A stretch of 64,000 nt of DNA from JBBATK01 sp039810585 (GCA_039810585.1 JBDHXF010000006.1:1-64000); one strand, 5' to 3'. Shown: positions 1 to 9,820, numbered from the stretch's first letter. Numbers and translations are program-made. Notes: generated by a model not told the origin, from the sequence alone.

Positions 1-1
1 C

Positions 2-2131
2 ATCGTGGTTGATGCCTTTCCAATTGTGATTGCCCCGGGACAAACAAAGTCGGTGACCATTCGCTTCCGTCCCTCTCAACAGGGTCAGAGCAGCGCCACA
101 CTCCATCTTCAAACCCTTCCCTGCACTGCCGAGTTCAGCATCCAGCTCGATGGAACGAAGGCTTCGGTGTCCATACAAGCCTCGGTGTCGCAGGTGGATT
201 TTCTTACACGCAGCGCATGCGCTGCCGGTCTGCAAGTGGATACCGTGTTTAGCGTATCGAATCACGGAACTGACGACCTCGCGCTCAATGCTGCAGCACT
301 CAATTCTCCGTATTCGATAAGCAGCCCGTCATTCCCCTACACTCTCAAACCCGGTGATTCCGTGCGGGTGGCTTTACATTATCAACCAACAAGCTCCGGA
401 AGCTATAGTGCGGAACTACGAATTCCATACGCCCGCTCGAGCTGTAAGGACACGCTACGTATCGCGCTGAGTGGACAAATCGCCATGCCCTCCACTATCA
501 GCGCTGTTCCGCCGATCGACTTTGGAACACTGAGCGGTTGCGACGGCCCGCATGATACGACCTTGACCATCGTCAACAGTGGCGACGTGGAGCAACAGCT
601 CACTGCGTTTTCAACGACTACCAACAATTTCCAAGTCCTCAATTCGGCGCCGCTTGTTCTTCCTGCGCGCGATTCGGTTCGACTGAATCTGCGCTTCAAC
701 CCCAATGCAAGTGGTCAACTCGTCGACACTGTACATATTAGTCTCGAGCCCTGCAATCGAAGCCTCAGTGTCATCGTCCGCGGTACCAAAACCGGCGCAA
801 CGCTCAGCGTTCCCGACACCCTCGATCTGGGCAGCATTGCCGCCTGCAGCGGCAGCGATGTGCTGGTGACGAGTCGTTTGCACCTGAGCTCAGCAGATTC
901 TTCATCCCTGGTTCTCAGTAGCCTTAATCTCGACCCGAATTTCAGCTGCAGCTTGCAGACGGGCGACAGCCTCAAGGTCCAAAACGATCTATCCTTCACC
1001 GTTCGCTATCACAACAGCGGACAAGCCACTCCGGGAATCCTCAACGCTCATTTGCGTCTGAGCTTCAATCCCTGTGATATACAACGTGATGTTATCCTTC
1101 GCGTCAATGTCACAAGCCTCATCCTCAAAGCCGATTCTCTCATCGACTTCGGCAGTGTGAATTCGGGCACCGTAGTGCCCCGAACCGTTCTCTGCGTCAA
1201 CACTGGCACAAGTGCAATTACCATCAACGCACTTCCTCTGCTTAGTGCACCGTTCGTCGCAGCGTCGTCCACGCCGCCGGTTCCTTGCGTTCTAGCGCCT
1301 GGTGACACGATGCATCTCCTCGTAGAATTTCATGCGCCGCCTTCACAAGGAGAATCAAAGGCAACGATGAAGCTCCTTGTTAACGCTCCTTGCGCTGATT
1401 CCACATCCACTCTCTTGCAAGGAACAACCTCAACAGCACCTGCCAGTGCGTCGATGACCATTGCGTTGAACGACATTGCCGCTCCGCAAGGATCGCAAGT
1501 GGCTCTTACCATGCGTATGCTCAACGCCACAGGCATGAATGTGAGTACTGCCCCCACGCAATTCCATGCAACCGTTGTGTACAACCACAACCTATTGTAT
1601 TTGTCGGATCATGCTAATGAATGTCCTCTCGACAGCTCGCAATGCGTTATCGAACTGAGTGGCTCCCGTTCAAATGCTCATGGTGATACACTTGTCCTTC
1701 TTCCCGGAATCGTTACTCTTGGCACTACCGATTATGCTGCGCTTGTGTTACGCGATTTCACATGGACAGACGGTAGCGTTCAAACGAAGCTGACATTGCA
1801 AAACGGTAGCGTGTTATTAACCGGAGGTTGTGATAACGGAGGAGTGCGGCTATTTATTCCGGGCAGTGTGGGAACCAGTCTCAGCACGCGCCCCAATCCT
1901 GCCAGTAATAATATTAACATCGAGTTTGGCTTGGCCGAACCCAGTACCGTGAATTTGACGCTCTATGATTTCACCGGACAAAACGTCGCTGCCATTCTGT
2001 CCAACGACGCCCGTCCTGCCGGTGCCTATACCCTAAGTTATACCATTGGCGCGCTGCCAAGCGGCGCGTATTACCTCCGCCTGCAAACCCAAAATTATTC
2101 GCTAGTGAGTAGAGTGGATGTGGTGAAGTAG
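2..2131 (+). CDS. Secreted choice-of-anchor-D repeat protein with T9SS sorting domain (5' partial)
   Basis: The frame is open at the left edge of the window, so the true start is missing. What remains (about 709 residues) is a chain of roughly 100-residue beta-sandwich repeats of the choice-of-anchor-D/ASPM-SPD-2-Hydin type. Each has a 'DFG' or 'DLGS' opening strand, a 'VNSG'-like turn, and an 'L.PGDS' or 'LPARDSVRLNLRF' strand. The last 80 or so residues form a type IX secretion sorting domain: the 'RPNPASNN' motif, an 'LYDFTGQNV' strand and an 'LPSGAYYLRL' strand. It is therefore probably exported by Sec and T9SS and fixed at the surface or released. Paired Cys occur in each repeat (for example 'LPCTAEF' and 'RSACAAG'). 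No enzyme domain is visible and the ligand cannot be told. Confidence 0.85.
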   Translation: MVVDAFPIVIAPGQTKSVTIRFRPSQQGQSSATLHLQTLPCTAEFSIQLDGTKASVSIQASVSQVDFLTRSACAAGLQVDTVFSVSNHGTDDLALNAAALNSPYSISSPSFPYTLKPGDSVRVALHYQPTSSGSYSAELRIPYARSSCKDTLRIALSGQIAMPSTISAVPPIDFGTLSGCDGPHDTTLTIVNSGDVEQQLTAFSTTTNNFQVLNSAPLVLPARDSVRLNLRFNPNASGQLVDTVHISLEPCNRSLSVIVRGTKTGATLSVPDTLDLGSIAACSGSDVLVTSRLHLSSADSSSLVLSSLNLDPNFSCSLQTGDSLKVQNDLSFTVRYHNSGQATPGILNAHLRLSFNPCDIQRDVILRVNVTSLILKADSLIDFGSVNSGTVVPRTVLCVNTGTSAITINALPLLSAPFVAASSTPPVPCVLAPGDTMHLLVEFHAPPSQGESKATMKLLVNAPCADSTSTLLQGTTSTAPASASMTIALNDIAAPQGSQVALTMRMLNATGMNVSTAPTQFHATVVYNHNLLYLSDHANECPLDSSQCVIELSGSRSNAHGDTLVLLPGIVTLGTTDYAALVLRDFTWTDGSVQTKLTLQNGSVLLTGGCDNGGVRLFIPGSVGTSLSTRPNPASNNINIEFGLAEPSTVNLTLYDFTGQNVAAILSNDARPAGAYTLSYTIGALPSGAYYLRLQTQNYSLVSRVDVVK

Positions 2132-2276
2132 ATTCTTGGGTCTTTTTATTAGTTCATAGTCAATTCATGCAGAAATAATTGTGTGTCATTCAGATTGTTT
2201 TATCTTGTTCTACCATATTCAAGGATCATCGATCGACCTATAGTTTCCTCCTGAGTATTTCCATTCATTTTAAATC

Positions 2277-2283
2277 AGGGAGG
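2277..2283 (+). promoter_or_regulatory. Shine-Dalgarno site fixing a GTG start
   Basis: AGGGAGG lies 4 nt before GTG 2288. It supports that non-ATG start for the downstream Asp-box protein, whose signal peptide begins right there. Confidence 0.6.
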
Positions 2284-2287
2284 TTCC

Positions 2288-4603
2288 GTGAAGCGCTCTT
2301 CTATGCTGGTATGCGCGTGCATTGCACTTTTCTTGACAGTCTCGATGAAGGCAGTCCAGCCGTGGACTCCAATTGGCGATCTGCCGCTAAGTAAAAGCGC
2401 TGCGCGACAGATTGTTCAACTCGCCAACAATTCTATTATATCGGTATTGGATGATGGAAAGATTCTCCTCTCTACTGACGACGGAAAATCTTGGGCAGTC
2501 GTCCACAACCGATTATGCCCAGGCAGTGCGGTTCACTGTTACACAGATGCGAAAGGTTCGGTGTATTGCGGCATGGCTGACTTCAGTGCACAGTCCAGTG
2601 GAAACACTCCGGAGCGATTTTTCCGATCCGATGACGATGGACGCTCTTGGGTCGAGGAGCATTGGGAAGAATCCAAATTATTACGACCGAGCATTCCAAT
2701 GACTCAAGTATTATCCGACGGCTCGCTTGTGAATCCTACAATCGGTGGTTTTGAAACATCGAAGGATAAGGGCCGAACACGCGTTCTGCACCAGTTCGAT
2801 GGTGGTTCCAGAGTTTTTTATAATCTCCTCGATGCTCGGAATTCACCATACCTATGGTTCTTCGATGTCAGAGAAGCGAAGATGGCACGATCCTCAGAAA
2901 ACGGAGAGGAAATTGTGTATGGCTCTCTGCCTATGGCACACGACGGTGACGAATATTTTAATCGACGTATATCGCAGCTGGTTACGAAGAACGCCAGCAT
3001 AGTTGCCGCACTTTGCTCCAGGCCTGTGTCGGTGTATGAATCTCAGGATACCGGCCACACATGGCAAGAACTGACATACAATCTCGACCAACTCGGCATC
3101 GCCAATTCGAACATATCGCTTTGGTATGCGCTTGACGGACAGCTGCACATCCTCTGCATTAATGGAGAGTATGTTCTGAACCAAGCGGAACACCTCTGGC
3201 AAAAAGTACAAACACGTCCGGAGGATGTCCGAAAATTTTGCGCTATTTGCCTGCGCTCAGGGACAGTACTAGCAGTGGCTGCCGGTGCAATCGTACGACG
3301 TGAGGCTGCTTCGGATCTTTGGCAGGCCATCTCATTGCCGGGTCGATTGCAGGTACAAGTCCTGCGGCGTATCGGCAGTGAGCTGAGTGTGAGATCGATG
3401 TATGGCGCTTACGCTGCTTCGACGCAGTCATTTCACTTTGAGCCGATCGACTCTGCTTCACCCAAGAATTCTGCCCAGCTTTTTGTGAACGACTCGACAG
3501 TGTACAGCTTTACCATGAGCTCGCTCCAAACGTCGAGCGACATGGGATCTACATGGTCACGACAGAATAGACCCTTCGCCTCGGCTAAGCTCTGGTTTCA
3601 AAGCGTGTCGTGCGATCACCAGTACTGCTTCGTCCGCGGTTCTTTATATAACTCAGACGCGACAAAGGCAACGCAGCGCGAGAATGTGTCCGCATTTAGT
3701 TCAGATGGTGGCATGCACTGGCGAGAATACACCTATTCCGGAATGGCTTCTTCTCACTCTGAAGCAATAGAGTGGTTGCAGTCGTCTGCAATACATGGTC
3801 AGGAGGTTTTTATAGTGTCACTGTTTGGCAAAGTTTATCGCAGCCCAAACGGGGCACGCTCGTTCTCGTTCATGCCGCTCGACAGCACAGATAAAGAGAC
3901 GGTTTTATCTTCAACCTGTCGGGTTGTCAGTTCCACTGAATGCAATCAGCCAACATCACACAGTAATGCGATGTTCCTTAGTGACGGATCGCTTTTCTTC
4001 TGCCGCGATTCGGTGCTCTACATCAGCCCTTATCAATCCGGCATCTGGCAAAAAGCTCTGTACCAGCCACCACCCAATGCGTGGACTTTGCTCAGTCGGG
4101 AAGTATTGCATAAGGACAGTAAAACGGCTGAGCTTCTGATCCTTTCGGACTCTCATAATCGTGTGTGTGTTTCGGTGGCGGGTCAGCCATGGAAGGAAAT
4201 CGAGAGCGACTCCGCCTCGCTGTTCGACACTTTCCACTCCTTCGCGGTGGGAAGTTTCAGCGATAACTCCATTCAACTACTGGCTGCCAGCAAAAGCGAT
4301 GGTTTGCTTTCGACAACGGTGACCGGTTTACACCTCTTTGATGCGGACAAGGACGCGGCAGAACTAATCGTGAGTCCAAACCCCGTTGCCGGTCTCTTAA
4401 GCATCCGACTACCTAACCAGAATGACCGAATTCTGAGTGCAAGAGTATTATCACTTAACGGTGACGAACAAAACCTGCTTAAGCCAGAAATACACGACTC
4501 CCAAATGCACATCGACTGCAGCGCATACGTGGCCGGTGTGTATGTGTTAGAGGTGCAGTGCAGCTCCGGTGTGCTGCGTAGTCAATTTGTGGTGAGTCGT
4601 TAA
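2288..4603 (+). CDS. Secreted Asp-box (BNR/sialidase-like) beta-propeller protein, T9SS cargo, copy 1
   Basis: A 771-residue protein with a signal peptide (MKRSSMLVCACIALFLTVS). Repeated Asp-box motifs follow: 'STDDGKSW', 'RSDDDGRSW', 'SQDTGHTW', 'SSDMGSTW' and 'SSDGGMHW'. These mark beta-propeller blades as in sialidases, VPS10 or HCF136-type proteins. Asp boxes are structural, so no sialidase activity is implied, and no catalytic Arg triad is evident. The last 90 or so residues are a T9SS sorting domain ('VSPNPVAGLLSIRL' and 'YVAGVYVLEVQ'). GTG 2288 is chosen because AGGGAGG precedes it and the signal peptide starts there. The gene is followed 136 bp later by a paralogue of almost equal length. 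From base 4044 to the stop the two are nearly identical, while the upstream three quarters have diverged strongly. Confidence 0.85.
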   Translation: MKRSSMLVCACIALFLTVSMKAVQPWTPIGDLPLSKSAARQIVQLANNSIISVLDDGKILLSTDDGKSWAVVHNRLCPGSAVHCYTDAKGSVYCGMADFSAQSSGNTPERFFRSDDDGRSWVEEHWEESKLLRPSIPMTQVLSDGSLVNPTIGGFETSKDKGRTRVLHQFDGGSRVFYNLLDARNSPYLWFFDVREAKMARSSENGEEIVYGSLPMAHDGDEYFNRRISQLVTKNASIVAALCSRPVSVYESQDTGHTWQELTYNLDQLGIANSNISLWYALDGQLHILCINGEYVLNQAEHLWQKVQTRPEDVRKFCAICLRSGTVLAVAAGAIVRREAASDLWQAISLPGRLQVQVLRRIGSELSVRSMYGAYAASTQSFHFEPIDSASPKNSAQLFVNDSTVYSFTMSSLQTSSDMGSTWSRQNRPFASAKLWFQSVSCDHQYCFVRGSLYNSDATKATQRENVSAFSSDGGMHWREYTYSGMASSHSEAIEWLQSSAIHGQEVFIVSLFGKVYRSPNGARSFSFMPLDSTDKETVLSSTCRVVSSTECNQPTSHSNAMFLSDGSLFFCRDSVLYISPYQSGIWQKALYQPPPNAWTLLSREVLHKDSKTAELLILSDSHNRVCVSVAGQPWKEIESDSASLFDTFHSFAVGSFSDNSIQLLAASKSDGLLSTTVTGLHLFDADKDAAELIVSPNPVAGLLSIRLPNQNDRILSARVLSLNGDEQNLLKPEIHDSQMHIDCSAYVAGVYVLEVQCSSGVLRSQFVVSR
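4044..4603 (+). repeat. 560-bp near-identical 3' block, copy A
   Basis: This block begins at TCTGGCAAAAAGC and ends at the stop codon of copy 1. It aligns without any net indel to 6490-7049. Differences are scattered single bases (for example AGTAAAACGGCTGAG against GGAAAAACTTCTGAA). Confidence 0.9.
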
Positions 4604-4739
4604 CACAGCTGCGCTGTCGAGTGTACAAATTGCGCTACCCGGTGCATTAAATGAACGCACTGCTCATAACACCATCAATCCTCATCCGCTCGTTGTTATC
4701 CTTTTTTTTGACAGACCAACTCTTTACCCGCAACTGATT

Positions 4740-7049
4740 ATGAAAGCTCTTTTGATAGGCTGGTTGCTTAGTCTGGCCATCTGCCAATCGCCTCTTCTCT
4801 ATAGTAACTGGGCGCCCATTGAAGGTGTTCCCGGAAATGCTTCCGTTGTCTATGGAGCAACCCAACTACCGAATGGTCACATTCTCCTGGGCTTGAGCAA
4901 CGGCGTGTTCATGAGATCAATTGACGACGGCGATTCCTGGCACATCGTAGCAGGTAGAATTCAATCCGGATTGTTCGAAGATCTGAGCAGTGACGACGAG
5001 GGCACCCTTTACCTGAAAACTTCTCGCAAGAATAGACCTGACGAACTGTACCGCAGCATTGATGAGGGTGCTACCTGGCAAAACATGAGCGCTCATCTAC
5101 CGAGCAGACTGAGTAACGCTCAATGGAGACTGTATGTGTTACCCAACTCGACACTCTTCATTCAATCGTCTGATACTTGCTATCATTCATTTGACAACGG
5201 ATGTTCGTGGAAGGCAATAGTCGACGACTTACGCTATACGCATGCCACTGGGATTGTTCATCATAGTAGACAAGGCGATGTATGGTGTATGAATAGCACC
5301 GATAATTTTCTCTACCTCATACATTCGGATGGTTCAGAAGAAGTCAAGGGCAAGCTTCTCTCCAATTCAAACCATTCATGGTACGATATAAATTGTCTTC
5401 TTGACGTCATAAGGTGCGATGATCAATCCCTCGTCGTATTAACGAGTAGATGGCCGTGGATACAGATGAGTACTGACGATGGTAATAGTTGGAACTCAGT
5501 GTACTATAATCTATCGTATCCGTTTTTTTCAGATGGAGTGCGATCGATATGGATTTCTTCTGATCAGAGCCTTCATTGCTTACTAACGAATCGTGAGTAT
5601 CGCTTTGATAGAGAGACAAAGCTTTGGATCCTCGTACAGAACTCGCCAGACCCTATTTCATTGACGGGGTTTTTGCAAACACAAACAGGAACAATAATTG
5701 GTCTAAGTGCCGGACTAGTGTACACTCGCTCGAATAACTCGTCTCGCTGGAAACAAGCGAATCTTCCGCCGTCCTATGGAATCGAAAGGATGCTCTCACT
5801 CGGCAACGATTTGTGTATTGAGAAGCCGTCCGGGCTCTTTTCGACGTCGAAGGATTGCGTTAATTTTCATTCCCAACCCACGCTCCCGTTTTCGTGCTTT
5901 GCACCCTGCTCACAAGTCCGGGACTCAGGCATACTCTGCTTCGACTACAACGCGTTGTATTACAGTTCAAATAGAGGTGTCGATTGGCACACCTGCGATT
6001 TACCGTCAAGCCATCTAAATGTTTATGCCAGGCTTCTTGCGATCGATCGTCGTAGCTGTCTCGTCGTCGGTTCGCAGGACAATCCAGAGGAAGGTAGCTC
6101 GGGGAGAGACAAGCCACTCTTCAATTCCAGGATACCCTTGCTCATGTTTTCACCAGACGCTGGATGCCATTGGTCGGACATAAAGCACATCGATTTGGTC
6201 AATCGAATCAGCCGTGAGAAAATTGCATCTACATCTCCATGGTTAATTCGGGATGCAGCCGTATGGGGAAATTCAATAGCCTTAGTTTTTGCAAATATTG
6301 CAGAAGTCTTTGTAAGCGAAAATGGAGGTTTAACTTTTGCACAATTCCCATTTGACCACCCAGTTGATGTCAAACTTCCTCTTTCTACACATTCTATTCT
6401 GCACTGCTCTAACCCACTCTTTTCTGGTAGTGGAGATTTGTTTGTCTGTCGCGACTCAAGCTTATACATCAATGCACGTGGTTCAACGGTCTGGCAAAAA
6501 GCTCTGTACCAGCCACCACCCAATGCATGGACTTTGCTCAGTCGGGAAGTATTGCATAAGGACGGAAAAACTTCTGAACTTCTGATCCTTTCGGACTCTC
6601 ATAATCGTGTGTGTGTTTCGGTGGCGGGTCAGCCATGGAAGGAAATCGATAGCGACTCCGCTTCGCTGTTCGACACCTTCCACTCCTTCGCAGTAGGTAG
6701 TTTCAGCGATAACTCCATTCAACTGCTGGCTGCCAGCAACAGCGATGGTTTGCTTTCGACAACGGTGACCGGTTTACACCTCTTTGATGCGGATCAGGAC
6801 GCGGCAGAACTAAATGTGAGTCCAAACCCCGTTGCCGGTTTCTTAAGCATCCGACTTCGTGACCAGAGCGAGCGCATTCTGAGTGTCAGGGTATTATCGC
6901 TCAACGGCACCGAGCAGCAGGTGCTCAAACCAGAAATACAAGACGCACAAATGCACATCGACTGCAGCGCGTACCTGGCCGGTGTGTATGTGCTAGAAGT
7001 ACAGTGCAGCTCAGGTGTGCTGCGCAGTCAATTTGTGGTGAGTCGCTAA
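4740..7049 (+). CDS. Secreted Asp-box beta-propeller protein, T9SS cargo, copy 2
   Basis: This 769-residue protein is a tandem paralogue of the preceding gene. The signal peptide is MKALLIGWLLSLAICQS. Asp-box motifs are 'SIDDGDSW', 'SIDEGATW', 'SFDNGCSW', 'STDDGNSW' and 'SPDAGCHW'. The T9SS domain carries 'VSPNPVAGFLSIRL' and 'YLAGVYVLEVQ'. Residues from about 584 to the end match copy 1 almost perfectly, including the last propeller segment ('ALYQPPPNAWTLLSREVLHKD'-like region), while residues 20-580 share only blade-level similarity. The shared C-terminal block covers more than the sorting domain, so it may also include a conserved ligand or structural blade. Substrate is unknown. The gene converges on an acetyltransferase gene 17 bp downstream. 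Confidence 0.85.
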   Translation: MKALLIGWLLSLAICQSPLLYSNWAPIEGVPGNASVVYGATQLPNGHILLGLSNGVFMRSIDDGDSWHIVAGRIQSGLFEDLSSDDEGTLYLKTSRKNRPDELYRSIDEGATWQNMSAHLPSRLSNAQWRLYVLPNSTLFIQSSDTCYHSFDNGCSWKAIVDDLRYTHATGIVHHSRQGDVWCMNSTDNFLYLIHSDGSEEVKGKLLSNSNHSWYDINCLLDVIRCDDQSLVVLTSRWPWIQMSTDDGNSWNSVYYNLSYPFFSDGVRSIWISSDQSLHCLLTNREYRFDRETKLWILVQNSPDPISLTGFLQTQTGTIIGLSAGLVYTRSNNSSRWKQANLPPSYGIERMLSLGNDLCIEKPSGLFSTSKDCVNFHSQPTLPFSCFAPCSQVRDSGILCFDYNALYYSSNRGVDWHTCDLPSSHLNVYARLLAIDRRSCLVVGSQDNPEEGSSGRDKPLFNSRIPLLMFSPDAGCHWSDIKHIDLVNRISREKIASTSPWLIRDAAVWGNSIALVFANIAEVFVSENGGLTFAQFPFDHPVDVKLPLSTHSILHCSNPLFSGSGDLFVCRDSSLYINARGSTVWQKALYQPPPNAWTLLSREVLHKDGKTSELLILSDSHNRVCVSVAGQPWKEIDSDSASLFDTFHSFAVGSFSDNSIQLLAASNSDGLLSTTVTGLHLFDADQDAAELNVSPNPVAGFLSIRLRDQSERILSVRVLSLNGTEQQVLKPEIQDAQMHIDCSAYLAGVYVLEVQCSSGVLRSQFVVSR
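6490..7049 (+). repeat. 560-bp near-identical 3' block, copy B
   Basis: Partner of 4044-4603, with the same length and ending at the stop codon of the second Asp-box gene. The abrupt change from diverged to nearly identical sequence at the left edge suggests gene conversion or a recent partial recombination rather than simple old duplication. Confidence 0.9.
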
Positions 7050-7066
7050 CGCAACAGCGACAACTC

Positions 7067-7654
7067 TCACATTCTCCACACGGCAACTTCTTCCTGGTAG
7101 TCTTTCTCGAGGATGCGCTCACTCATGTAGTGCGCAAACTCAGCGCCGTGTTTGTAGTAAAACTTCTTGTAGGGATTTGCGCTGAGAACCCGCACGCACA
7201 CGGTCTTCCACTCCTGTTCTTTTGCGTACCCAAAAAAGGTCATGAGCAAAGCGGTTCCGACGCCTTGAGCCTGCACGGCAGGATCGCAATACAGCGCATA
7301 GACCTCAGCATCAAAGCCGCTAAGGCGGGAGAGTCCACCGCTGATATAGGCTGCTAAGGTTGGAGCTAAAGTGTAGTCAGTACCCTCTTTATTCTCGCGT
7401 GCTTCGCACACGAAGATGCTGTTTTGGGCACGTCGTTCGGTGATCACTTTTGCCCAAAAGTCTCGTCGCTTATCAATCGACAAGGTATCCAACGCTGCTT
7501 GGTCGATAAGTCCGTGGTAGGTCTTCAACCAGGTCTGCACGTTGATACGCGCAATTTCGGCAGCATCTTCAACCCTTGCCAAGCGAATGGTGTGTGCAAT
7601 GTGCGTCATAAACTTTTTGCGCAGATGAAACTGAGCTGAATCAGATGGAGGCAT
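7067..7654 (-). CDS. GNAT-family N-acetyltransferase
   Basis: A 195-residue protein with the GNAT fold. An N-terminal segment 'IRLARVEDAAEIARINVQTW' is typical of the first strand and helices. The acetyl-CoA binding motif A is 'VQAQGVGTALL' (Q-x-x-G-x-G/A). The closing motif is 'NPYKKFYYKHGAEF'. It would transfer acetyl from acetyl-CoA to an amine; the acceptor cannot be predicted. An alternative start at ATG 7609 (MTHIAHTIRLARV) would remove 15 residues that contribute nothing to the fold. The longer start is kept because GGGAGG lies 12 nt upstream of it, but the choice is open. The gene is convergent with the Asp-box gene and seems monocistronic. Confidence 0.8.
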   Translation of the reverse strand: MPPSDSAQFHLRKKFMTHIAHTIRLARVEDAAEIARINVQTWLKTYHGLIDQAALDTLSIDKRRDFWAKVITERRAQNSIFVCEARENKEGTDYTLAPTLAAYISGGLSRLSGFDAEVYALYCDPAVQAQGVGTALLMTFFGYAKEQEWKTVCVRVLSANPYKKFYYKHGAEFAHYMSERILEKDYQEEVAVWRM

Positions 7655-7756
7655 GAAATTTCAGCGCCTCCCATTTCATTTCCACTGAAAGTAGTGGTGT
7701 TAGGCGCAATATGCAAACACAGCACCTGCGTACCGCGCAGACGGCGTGTATTGATG

Positions 7757-8692
7757 TTAGTCATACCATTCCAGTGCTTCATGCAGGCGCTTTTTGATTG
7801 CTTCCTTGAGCTCGGGAGGACTTGTCACTTTCATCACCGAACTCCAGCCTACAATCCAGGTGATGAGATCCGGCGCAAGCGGTGCGTCCAACTCCATAAC
7901 CACATCGCCATTCTTTTGTTGTTTCATCCTCTGGGTTGGATGCCAACTGCGTGACAAGAAGAACTCCGCCATGCTTTGACGGATGTGCAAACGAATATGA
8001 CGAGCTTTTCCGTGAAAGACCCCAAACCTACTTTGCAGAAAGGTGCTTTCGTTAAAACGATGTTCACCGTAGTCAGTATCCGCTGTATGCAAACTCTCAA
8101 TCTTGCGGACAGCCAGTGCGATATAATCGCGGTGGCGGGGGTGATAGGTGGCGACGTACAACTCACCATTGAAGTTAAAGAGACGACACAGCAGCACATC
8201 CATGTCGTGCGTTAAACCGGCATTGTTGGTGTAGCGCACCCTTACCCATCGTGCGTCTCGAATACTTTCAATCACCGATTCCACTACACGAGAGTCCGTT
8301 GCATAGGTGTACCGACCGAAACTATGTTCTAGGGCCATCGAGACTACGGTGCCACCCGCGCTTTGCTCCAACTTGTTCAATAAACTCTTCGTGTGTTTTT
8401 CGACAGAGGTTCCGGCAAATTGATGTAGGTAGCTTTTCAGGATGTAGAGTGACAGCAGCTCGCTGCCCTTGTAGGTCAGCGGAAGTATGTTCCGGTGCGT
8501 ATCCCTCAAACTCCAGATGTTGCTGCGACCATCCTCCTCGTGCTCAATGATGTCACAACTCTCCAATGTTTGCAGATCACGCTGAATCTGTCGCAATGTC
8601 GGTGAGCCATATTCACCCTCGCTCAGCAGTTGCTCGTAAATCTCACGCGTGCTGCGTCCACCCGGTACGCTCAAGAGCGTCGTGATACGCAT
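7757..8692 (-). CDS. WYL-domain helix-turn-helix transcriptional regulator (YafY-like)
   Basis: A 311-residue protein starting MRITTLL at 8692. An N-terminal winged helix ('STREIYEQLL' to 'LRQIQRDLQTLE') is followed by a linker and a WYL-type domain of about residues 140-310 ('ARWVRVRYTNNAG', 'LFNFNGELYVATYHPRHRDYIALAVRKIESL'). This is the domain order of YafY-like regulators, whose WYL domain is thought to bind a ligand or nucleic acid. The reading frame runs on upstream to 9043, but that 117-residue extension is low-complexity. It contains a 20-bp tandem repeat whose unit is not a multiple of three, and it lies outside family length, so it is judged non-coding. No clear Shine-Dalgarno site is seen. 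The target is unknown; no defence system is adjacent. Confidence 0.75.
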   Translation of the reverse strand: MRITTLLSVPGGRSTREIYEQLLSEGEYGSPTLRQIQRDLQTLESCDIIEHEEDGRSNIWSLRDTHRNILPLTYKGSELLSLYILKSYLHQFAGTSVEKHTKSLLNKLEQSAGGTVVSMALEHSFGRYTYATDSRVVESVIESIRDARWVRVRYTNNAGLTHDMDVLLCRLFNFNGELYVATYHPRHRDYIALAVRKIESLHTADTDYGEHRFNESTFLQSRFGVFHGKARHIRLHIRQSMAEFFLSRSWHPTQRMKQQKNGDVVMELDAPLAPDLITWIVGWSSVMKVTSPPELKEAIKKRLHEALEWYD

Positions 8693-8843
8693 TATTCGTC
8701 GCACTAGCGTCGAAGCAGTTTCGGCCACCTTTATCACCCTTCGAATCGCGGCAGCCGGAGGCTGGCGCGTATTAAACAGCTCTAAACGGTGCAAACTACG
8801 GCGTTTCGCAGCTCCGTACAGCGCGGTCGTGATCTCGTTGGCC

Positions 8844-8912
8844 TGTGCTGCGTTGTGTCGGTCTGTGCTGTGTTGTGTCCGGATGTGCTGCGTTGTGTCC
8901 GGATGTGCTGCT
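8844..8912 (+). repeat. 20-bp tandem repeat, about 3.4 copies
   Basis: Units TGTGCTGCGTTGTGTCGGTC (8844), TGTGCTGTGTTGTGTCCGGA (8864) and TGTGCTGCGTTGTGTCCGGA (8884), then a partial unit. It lies in the leader of the WYL regulator, about 150-220 bp upstream of the chosen start. Confidence 0.85.
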
Positions 8913-9120
8913 GCGTACACTTCCCCGGCTCTGCGGGCCATAGCGTTAAGCGAAAACCGATTCAGCGGACTGTCTGCAGAGGCAAGTGGAAACCATGCCA
9001 AGTCATTCGATGAAGCGGGAAGGCGGAGGGTTCCGAGACACACTGTGCCTATCCGAACACCCCAATCATCGACGGAGCAGCCATGACATGGTTCCTTCTT
9101 GCGCTAACATGGGTTTCAGG

Positions 9121-9346
9121 TTACTGATAACACAGCGCAAATCCCAGATCAGTGCGCGGCGTGTAAACATATTTCATCAGCGTGAGGGTTGGCGGCGGAC
9201 TCAAGGGCTTGGCGCTGCCGGCCTTCTTCCGACCACTGCTGACTCCATTGCCGTACCTGCTGCACAACCAGATCGCGCTTGTACACAAATGGAACTGAGA
9301 AAACGAGAGCAAAAAGTAGAATGCGACAAAAACGATGAAGAGTCAT
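9121..9346 (-). pseudogene. Possible small membrane/secreted protein gene split by a frameshift
   Basis: One minus-strand frame starting at ATG 9346 reads MTLHRFCRILLFALVFSVPF, a membrane-anchor-like start, followed by a charged helix rich in Q, E and R, and stops at 9149. The neighbouring frame ends in 'LMKYVYTPRTDLGFALCYQ' just before 9121. That ending resembles the '(D/T)PRT.LCFA' tail of small conserved membrane proteins. Joining the two needs one frameshift near 9180. Either a decayed gene or a chance overlap is possible. Confidence 0.3.
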
Positions 9347-9820
9347 AAAATCGGTATGAAAAAAGTGACACAATGCACGTGCGACTCGCCTCGAGTCGAT
9401 CTCGTGCTCGACAGCGTGATAAGGCTGCTGACGAGATTACTGTACAAAGCTCAGGGGATATGCGACGCTATTTGTCGCATAGTGAAGAATAAAAAACGGC
9501 CACAGCAATACCCTTGAACCGCTGGTCGAGTAGGTCTAGCTTCGAGACGCTACTAAGAACACCACATTGAGAACCACGCTTAATGCTGAGTTAGACAGTC
9601 GTGAAACGAAGGCGAGAATTATTGTAGGCGAGAGAAATTATTTTCGTGAAATAAATCGACGACTAATCAGGATTCTGTTTTAAATTCAATGCGGCTAATG
9701 AAATCATATTTGTAGCGACACCTGTCAAAAGAGAAGGGTTCTTCTCTGCGTGTCGATTAAGAGGATGTTGTTGAGCATCTGTTGTGAGACGAGCGTACTT
9801 TATGTCACCACAGCGTATTC

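Noticed and set aside
8693..9043. 117-residue N-terminal extension of the WYL regulator
   Set aside because: The segment contains a 20-bp tandem repeat that shifts frame at each unit and has no counterpart in the family.
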